DNA from: Akkermansiaceae bacterium
GTDB taxonomy: Bacteria; Verrucomicrobiota; Verrucomicrobiia; Verrucomicrobiales; Akkermansiaceae
DNA: 6,836 bases
Reading direction: 5' to 3'
Assembly: GCA_029287105.1 (NCBI GenBank)
Contig: JARFRT010000530.1
Span: 1 to 6,836, forward strand
Shown piece after piece: positions 1 to 6,500 of this stretch. The translations under genes and the position numbers were made by a program. A model generated the notes under the pieces. That model did not search any database. It was not told the DNA's origin and saw only the letters and a list, made by a program, of their open reading frames with translations. Each line of letters opens with the position of its first letter. Within the stretch, counting starts at the first letter, position 1.

Positions 1-2
1 AA

Positions 3-77
3 CTCGACATGGACGGCGAGCTCTCTACCTTGGTCTACACGAAGGGGGTCGTAACCCTTCAGACCTATATGATATAG
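3..77 (+). CDS. 3' end of an upstream protein-coding gene (partial, unidentified)
   Basis: The third frame is open from the window edge to a TAG stop at 75-77, giving a 24-residue tail that begins LDMDGELSTLVYTKG and ends QTYMI. Codon third positions are mostly G or C, as in the large gene downstream, and the residue mix looks like ordinary folded protein with alternating hydrophobic residues. A hairpin that could be its terminator follows 14 bases after the stop. The other two plus frames also run to stops in this stretch (52-54 and 83-85), so the frame choice rests on composition alone. The fragment is too short to name a family. It points the same way as the giant gene but is separated from it by 374 bases, so the two are probably not in one operon. 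Confidence 0.42.
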   Translation, partial: LDMDGELSTLVYTKGVVTLQTYMI

Positions 78-79
78 GT
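63..79. repeat. 17-bp palindrome with 8-bp arms
   Basis: ACCTATAT and ATATAGGT are perfect reverse complements around a single central G. The element overlaps the last codons and stop of the probable upstream gene. It could be a binding site for a dimeric regulator or simply part of the 3' end structure. A second nested inverted repeat lies just before it: GGTCT 32-36 with AGACC 61-65, and GAAGGG 41-46 with CCCTTC 55-60. The local RNA could therefore fold in more than one way. No function is claimed. Confidence 0.5.
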
Positions 80-90
80 TATTAAGCATA

Positions 91-123
91 GGGGACATGA
101 TGGCAGTGATGCCTCATGTCCCC
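91..123 (+). terminator. Strong hairpin, probable transcription terminator of the upstream gene
   Basis: GGGGACATGA at 91-100 pairs perfectly with TCATGTCCCC at 114-123. After a one-base bulge at 101 the stem continues as GGCA 102-105 with TGCC 110-113, closing on a GTGA loop, which is a GNRA-type tetraloop in RNA. That is 14 base pairs in 33 bases. It lies 14 bases past the putative upstream stop, where a terminator is expected. The weakness is that no T-run follows directly: the next bases are AATCTTTGATT, and the seven-T run is at 143-149, about 20 bases later. It could instead be a Rho-dependent 3'-end stabiliser or a bidirectional structure. Confidence 0.5.
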
Positions 124-213
124 AATCTTTGATTAAGAGCCATTTTTTTAATAGTTGATAATGGGGTTAGCCGCACTGGGCGATGACGCGTAGGCGGTAG
201 TATTTCTCGTATT

Positions 214-267
214 GGGTTGGTCCTGTTTTTCAAGCTCGAATCAACCCCACCCTTTAAGGGGTTGGTT
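214..267 (+). promoter_or_regulatory. Two mutually exclusive hairpins sharing one arm
   Basis: The central segment around 239-248 (AATCAACCCC) can pair downstream with GGGGTTGGTT at 258-267, giving ten pairs including one G-U. It can also pair upstream with GGGTTGGT at 214-221, giving eight pairs including one G-U. The octamer GGGTTGGT occurs in both partner arms (214-221 and 259-266), so the two structures compete. This layout resembles attenuators or leader switches, but no T-run follows the downstream hairpin and it is not known whether this DNA is transcribed. It could also be a diverged direct repeat without function. Confidence 0.25.
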
Positions 268-336
268 TCGCATGAGAAGTTTCTTCTGAAGTGAATTCAT
301 GCCTGATAATGTGATTGTTGATTCAGATCTTCGTGT

Positions 337-364
337 CTGTCATCAAATTACCTAACTGTAAAAT
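337..364 (+). promoter_or_regulatory. Candidate sigma70-type promoter for the giant gene
   Basis: CTGTCA at 337-342 matches four of six bases of the -35 consensus. TAAAAT at 359-364 matches five of six bases of the -10 consensus, with a 16-base spacer. Transcription would begin near 371, leaving a leader of about 80 bases to the ATG at 452. Most of that leader is the C/A-rich tandem repeat. Such a match can arise by chance in AT-rich DNA, and the promoter preferences of the host are not known to me, so this is a candidate only. Confidence 0.3.
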
Positions 365-383
365 CCCAGCTTTATGTTAGGCG

Positions 384-450
384 GCCAAACACACACACAC
401 AGGCCAAACAAACACACAAGCCAAACAAACACACAAGCCAAACACACAAC
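384..450 (+). repeat. Four tandem C/A-rich repeats of about 17 bases abutting the start codon
   Basis: Copies begin with GCCAAAC at 384, 403, 420 and 437. Copies 2 and 3 (403-419 and 420-436) are identical 17-mers, GCCAAACAAACACACAA. Copy 1 is 19 bases with a pure CA dinucleotide run, and copy 4 is cut short at 450, two bases before the ATG. From 404 to 450 the plus strand has G only at 420 and 437, so the leader should be nearly unstructured, and it contains no Shine-Dalgarno sequence. Read in frame from the upstream ATG at 374, it would encode a His/Thr/Gln/Asn-rich stretch. It is a short tandem repeat prone to slippage and may serve as an unstructured ribosome-loading leader. Confidence 0.85.
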
Positions 451-451
451 C

Positions 452-538
452 ATGAAGATTAACCTAAGGGTCACATCCGGACCCATCGTTGCCTTTTTCC
501 TGACATTAATGCTGTGCCTCAGCCCCAGCGCCAATGCA
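452..538 (+). other. Signal peptide (residues 1-29)
   Basis: The N-terminus has Lys2 and Arg6, then a hydrophobic core (residues 12-23, IVAFFLTLMLCL). A polar, helix-breaking stretch ends in Ala-Asn-Ala at 27-29, a classical AXA site for signal peptidase I. Mature protein would begin at Gln30. Cys22 lies inside the core and is not followed by a lipobox-like context, so a lipoprotein is less likely. The segment supports Sec-dependent export and supports 452 as the true start. Confidence 0.9.
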
Positions 539-3500
539 CAAGCCCCCGACCTGACAGCGGGCGAATTGCCGACCAGCAACAACAACCTCAACCTCGGGGC
601 CACCGGGATGCATGGCTGGATGTATCACCACCAAAACTTCGACAGCAGCCAGAGCCGTCAGATTCTGGTCAACTCGGTGGATGTCGGATCGCCGGCCGAT
701 GGGTTCCTTGCCGCAGGTGATGTGATTCTCGGGGTGGATGGCACGGGAGCGGAGCCGGTCAACTTCACTTCGGATGCGCGGATCACCCTGGCGCTGGCGA
801 TTGCGGATGCCGAGGCGCGCAATCCGGGGACGATGAAGCTCATTCGCTGGCGTGCGGGCAGCACGACCACGGTGGAGATCACGTTGCGCACCATGGGGGC
901 TTACAGCGCGACCGCCCCGTACAATTGTCCGAAGTCCGCGAAGATTCTCGAGGAGGGGCTTGAATACTCGATGATCAACGAGGACGCGGGACGCTATGCC
1001 TTCCGCGCCCTGGCTCTGTTGGCCGGCAACGATCCCGCCAATCCGAACAATGCCGCACGGCAAGCCCAGGCCCAGGTCGATATTCAGACGATCATGCCCG
1101 ATGCTACAGACATGGCGGAGATGACCTCGGACATCACCGAGACCAGGAGCAAGATTGCCTGGAGGCGCGGCCATCAACTGATCACTTTGGCGGAATATTA
1201 TCTGGCGACCGGGGATACCCAGGTGCTGCCGGCAATCGAGGCCCACGTGATCTCCATCGGTCGGGGTCAGAGCATGTTTGGTACCGTGGGACATCAGTAT
1301 GCCGTGCAAACGGCTCCGGGCGAGTACAACGGCCCTTACGCTTTCGGCTATGGTCCGGTCAACTCCGCTGGCGTGCCGGCCTTCGTGGGCCTTCTGTTGG
1401 CCAAGCAATGCGGGGTGACAGTCCCCGAGTTGGATCCGGCAATTGATCGTGCGACCACCTATTTTGGTTCTTATGCCGGACGCGGCAACATTCCTTACGG
1501 AGAAGGTGCTCCGGGCGACAATGGTTTCGAGAACAATGGCAAAACGGGTGCCGCGGCTGTGGCCTTTTCATTACTGGGCAATCACACCGACAAGGCTATC
1601 TTCAGTTCCAAGATGGCCGCCGCGGCGTTCTACGACCGTCAAACCGGTCACACGGGTGCCTATTTTAACCAGTTTTGGGCTCCGCTTGGAGCGAACGTCG
1701 CGGGCGAAGAGGCGGCGGCGGCTCACTTCGCACGGATCCGCTGGCAGCTTGATTTGAACCGCCGCTGGGATGGTGGATTCGAATACAATACCCTGGGTGG
1801 CGATGGCAACGCCGGCGGCGTTGCGCAGTGGAATTCATTCTACATGTCCACGGCCGCTCTGATGACCTATGCCCTGCCCCTGCGACAGTTGACGCTTACG
1901 GGCCGCGATCAGAACCCGGCGCTGTGGCAGGACTCGGCCGGGGTCGCGGGCATTGTGGCCGCGGGTGAATACGATGCTACCACGCGCACCACCAACGAGC
2001 TGATCGCCGACCTCGGCAGCTGGGCCCCGCCGGTCCAACGGCTTGCTGCGGAAGAGATTGGCCTGCGCATTTCCGAGCATGCCACCATCCTGCCGACGAT
2101 CACCGCTATCGCCACCGACCCTCAGGCAGATAGCCGAAGCCGTACCGGTGCCTGTCGTGCGCTCGGCAAAATCGCCGATGACAGTTCCGGACCGGTCCTG
2201 GCGGCGTTGGTTTCGGACCCGGATGTTGAAGTGCGCCGTTTGGCCGCGGATTCCATGCGCTATCTTTCCGATGAGGCCAAGCGTGCGGAGCTCAACACCC
2301 TGCTGATTGCTCTGGACACCACCAAAAAGGCCACCCTGCCTTTGGATCCGGAGGATCCCTTGCACTTCGCGCATTACAATCTGGCGCAGCTGGTCTTCAA
2401 GGCAGCGGATAATCTGAGCTCGGTGATCTCAGGAGGAGACATTACCGGGATCGATCGCAACCTGCTGTATCCTGCAATCAGGGCGGTTGCCGCGCATCCG
2501 GTGGGCAAGGCACGTACCTTTATCCGCAGCACCTTCGAGAATCTGGGTGAAACCGACCTGCTCGCGCTGGCGGATGTGGCGGTGGACCTGGTGCATTACA
2601 AGGCGCCGGCCGATGCCATGTTCGGGGACAGCATCCGTGGCAGCAGCCTGATTGCCCTTCGGAACAATCGTTATGCCGAAGGGGTTCCCCTGGCCCAGAT
2701 CCTCATCGTGGATGAGGATTACATGTCTGGTGGCGCTTTCGCCGGTGAGGCGTTCATTGAGCTTGAGCAGTATGCCGGCGGATCTGAAACCGTCCGGCCG
2801 TACCCTGATGTCCGCGCTTTTTGTGAGGACGCCATCTATCAAAAATATGGCACGAGTGCACTGGCCCAGACGGTGATTGACGCGATCGACGCGGATCCGA
2901 ACCCGGTGCCGCTGAAGACCTTCAAGCAAATCCAATCGGTGACTGCCGATACGCCGACCCTGAGGCTGCCATCGAACTCCACGACCTTGCGCGCGACCAG
3001 CATTGACCATGCGATGGGAACTGGCACCTATTACACGTGGCGCAAGGTGCATGGGCAGGGCAATGCCAGCTTCTCAGAGAATGGCACGGCCGCTGCCATC
3101 AATACCACCGTCACGATTGAGCCGATCCCCGGGCAGTATCTGTTCGAGGTGACCATGGCGGATGACCGGGGGTTCACCGAAACCACCGGCACGGTGGCGG
3201 TGACCTTGCTTGATTTTGAGAACAACCTGCCCACGAACGATCCCCCGGTGGCATACACGCAGTCGATCACCATCTCGCCCTTTCTGGCGGCGCCGATCAC
3301 CCTGACGGGCACGGACCCCGAGGGGCATGCGCTGAGCTACCGCGTGACCACCAATCCGGTTAACGGCCGCCTGTCGGGCACCGCTCCGGATCTGGTCTAT
3401 GCGCCGAACTTTCCGCATGCCGGCACCGACAGCCTGACCTTCGAAGTCATGGACAGCGAGGGCCAGACGGCCACCGCGACCATCAACATGACCGTGGTCC

Positions 3501-6500
3501 CGGATCCGGAAGGTGATGTCTCGGACCGAATTGTCTGGGGGACGCCGACCGATATCACGGATGCCAATGATGTGGTGACCACCGGCACCTTGGTCGGTGC
3601 CTGGGCCTGCACCCCTGATGCCGGTGCCATCGCGGTCAACGGCGTGACCTTCAGTGATGAATTTCCTCCCATCTGGGATAACCGGATCCCGAGTATCAGT
3701 TCGGTGAGCTCTTTCTATCCCCAGAACATCGCGGATTCCGGCCCGGGTGGTGCCAATGAGAGCTATTTGGAACTGCTCAAAACGGCTGCTGGTTTTGGCA
3801 GCGGATTCTTCAAATTCGAGTTCCAAAACCTGATCCCCGGGCGGCAATACATGGTGCAGGTCTGGACGGCTGTGGTGAATATTGATCGGGATACGATTCT
3901 GATTGATCCGGCCGATGCGAACAACACGGTGCAACTGAGCGGAACCGGTGGCACTCAGAACGGGCAATACGTAACGGGCACCTTCATCGCGACGCAGGAC
4001 GGGTTCCAATTTCTGGATCATGACGGCGTGCGGTCGCTCGACGGAGGGGCCACCTGGGTGGACTTCAGGGCAACGGTCAATGCCATCCAGTTGCGTCTCC
4101 TGCCTGCAGAGGACGAGGCGGTGTCACCAGCCCCGGATCCGATGACCTGGGTCAATGCTCCTGCCGCGGTGTCGCCCACCGCGATCACGATGACGGCCAC
4201 CACAGCCAGTGATGTGAGTGGGGTGGAATATTACTTCAGCAACCTCACCGACCCGGCTCATGACAGCGGTTGGCAGTCGAGCCCGGTTTACACCGACACC
4301 GGCCTGACGCCGGGAGTGCAATATGACTACACGGTGGTGGCTCGCGACATGTCGCTCAACCAAAACCAAACCGGGGCATCTGTGGTGGCTTCGGCGACCA
4401 CCCCGGTTCATGCCGTGGTTCCTGATGTCACCGGCCAGGTGCAAGCCACAGCGGAGTCGAATATCATCTCGGCGGGGCTCACGGTCGGGACCATCACGGA
4501 GATCAACGATGAAGTCATTCCCGCGGGGCAGGTGATCAGCCACATTCCGGCCGGCGGGCTGAGTGTGCCGATTGGGACTGCGGTTGATCTGCTGATTTCC
4601 CTCGGCCCGGATGTGACCGCTCCGACACTGGCTCCTGTGGATATCGTCGATGGCGTGGGTGGGGTCAACCAGCCTCCAAATACCCTCGTGACCTATACCG
4701 TCAGTTTCAGCGAAGATATCGATGACGCGACAGTTGATGCCAGCGACTTCGGAAATGCGGGTACGGCAGCCGTAAGCTTTGGTGCGGTTTCGGAGGGGGC
4801 CCCCGGCGTGTTCACGGTTGAGGTCACTCCGACAAGCGCCGGCACCCTCCAGTTGCAGGTCAACGCCGGTGCGGTGGTGACCGACTTGCTCGGCAATGTC
4901 TTGGATACCACTGCGGCGATTGTCGATGACACGCTTCTCGTAATCAACAACCTCCCGGTATTTACCTCCGATCCGATCGATGGCTCGTTTGCCATTGAGA
5001 ATGCGGCCTACGCGGGAACGATTGCCGGCAGCGCATCGGATGTCGAAGGAGATCCGTTGACCTATGCGAAAGTCAGTGGCCCGACATGGCTGGCTGTGGC
5101 CTCCGATGGCACGCTCTCCGGCACGCCGGCCACCAGTGACATGGGCCTCAATTCCTTCACTGTCAGCGTCACGGACAGCATCACATCGGCGGTTCAAGCC
5201 ACTCTCAATATCACGGTGATTCCGACGCCACCAACGGAGTCGACCCTGACTGTCGGAACAGATGTTGGATTCGGCGACAATGGAACCTGCGAGCTTTCAG
5301 TGCGCCCAGCTTCGGCAGGTGCGTATGGCTACTTGTTTGATGGCGTCACACCATCGTCGATCCAATTTGGAACCGTGCTGGACTACAAGTTCTTCATGGA
5401 AAACGGAACCACTGACACCATCACATCCTATGCGGATGGAGGCGGAACAGCTGATTCTGCCGACTCGCGTGTTTCCGCGGTCACCACCACGGATACCGGC
5501 ATTTCAAGCATCAACCGCTGGGATGTCTGGACGACGGGCGAGCTGGGTGTCGATGCTGCGGACTTTAACGGCAACACCGCAGTGAATGGAATCAACGGGA
5601 CACTCAGTGGCACGGTGGATGTCTCCGGGATCAACTCGGGCACCCTGTATTTCTTCTATGGTACCTATGCGGGTAAGTCCGTCAGTATCTCTGCCACGAT
5701 GGTGGACTCCGAAAATACACCAGGCGGGGATATCACGGAACCGAGTTTCGGGGGAACCTTCGTCATCGCAGCCGATACCGAATACGTGGTGACGCCTCTG
5801 AGCTTCACCAACGATGGGAGCCACGATTACATCGCGTATGACCTCACTTGCCAAGGTGGTGGCAAGTTCATTGGAGTCATCCTTAGCGACAGTGCGCCGC
5901 CTGCTGACACGACGCCGCCGACCTTGGCGGGAACGAACATCGTGGATGACAAGGGCGGAGCCAACGTCGCTCCCGGTGCGCTGGTCACCTACACGGTGAG
6001 CTTCAGCGAGAACATGGATGCCGCTACGGTGGATGCCGCCGATTTCTCCAATGCGGGAACTGTTCCTCTGACCATCGGCACGATCACGGAAACCTCACCG
6101 GGGGTGTTCACCGTGGAAGTGACCCCAACCGCAGAGGGGAGCCTGCAACTACAGATATCCGCCGGAGCCAACCTGACTGATGTGGCCGGCAATGCCCTGG
6201 ATACGACCAGTGCGATTGTTGATGACACCACGATCACCGTTGCGCCCTCCAGTAACAATGCGCCGACATGGTCCGCGGATCCGATCGCGGGTGCGGATGC
6301 GACTGAGGATGCTGCCTACGCCGGCACCATCGCCGGTAGCGCCACTGACGCGGACAGCGATCCGCTGACCTACGCAAAGGTGGGTGGTCCGGCCTGGCTG
6401 AGTGTGGCCGCCGACGGCACGCTTTCGGGCACGCCGACCAACAGCGACGTGGGTGCCAATGCCTTCACGGTGAGCGTGAGCGACAGCATCGCCGCACCGG

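Larger units (their letters stand above)
124..383. other. Intergenic region upstream of the giant gene
   Basis: This stretch is clearly AT-richer than the coding DNA and has stops in all plus frames. It contains a T-run (143-149), a GATAAT box-like string (157-162) without a well-spaced -35 partner, the alternative hairpins at 214-267, and a small nested inverted repeat at 271-301 (CATGA with TCATG outside, AGAAG-TTT-CTTCT inside). The only minus-strand reading frame reaching into it (352-603) is antisense to the signal peptide and the C/A repeats. I see no gene here. It most likely carries the promoter and leader of the gene starting at 452. Confidence 0.6.

Noticed and set aside
1..66. tRNA- or tmRNA-like 3' end, suggested by a GGTC...AGACC stem and a GGTCGTAAC loop
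   Set aside because: No CCA end, no proper TTCRANY T-loop, no acceptor stem partner, and the third frame reads as plausible coding sequence with G/C third positions.
384..450. CRISPR-like repeats
   Set aside because: The units are head-to-tail with no unique spacers, are about 17 bases long and of low complexity. This is a simple tandem repeat.
352..603. Minus-strand 83-residue frame with a hydrophobic Leu/Val/Cys-rich C-terminal half, resembling a small membrane protein
   Set aside because: Its hydrophobic part is simply the antisense of the C/A repeats (GT-rich, giving Val, Cys and Leu codons) and of the signal peptide. It has no independent coding signal.
593..895. HtrA-type or tail-specific protease, because of the PDZ-like module
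   Set aside because: No Ser/His/Asp trypsin-like motif or Ser-Lys tail-protease domain is found on either side. The following domain is helical.
3074..5197. Long minus-strand reading frames (3074-4021 and 4124-5197), with a similar one at 506-1408
   Set aside because: They lie entirely opposite the giant gene, whose G/C-rich third positions suppress stops on the other strand. The translations are Arg/Gly/His-rich with no recognisable domain, while the plus frame gives clear domain motifs throughout.
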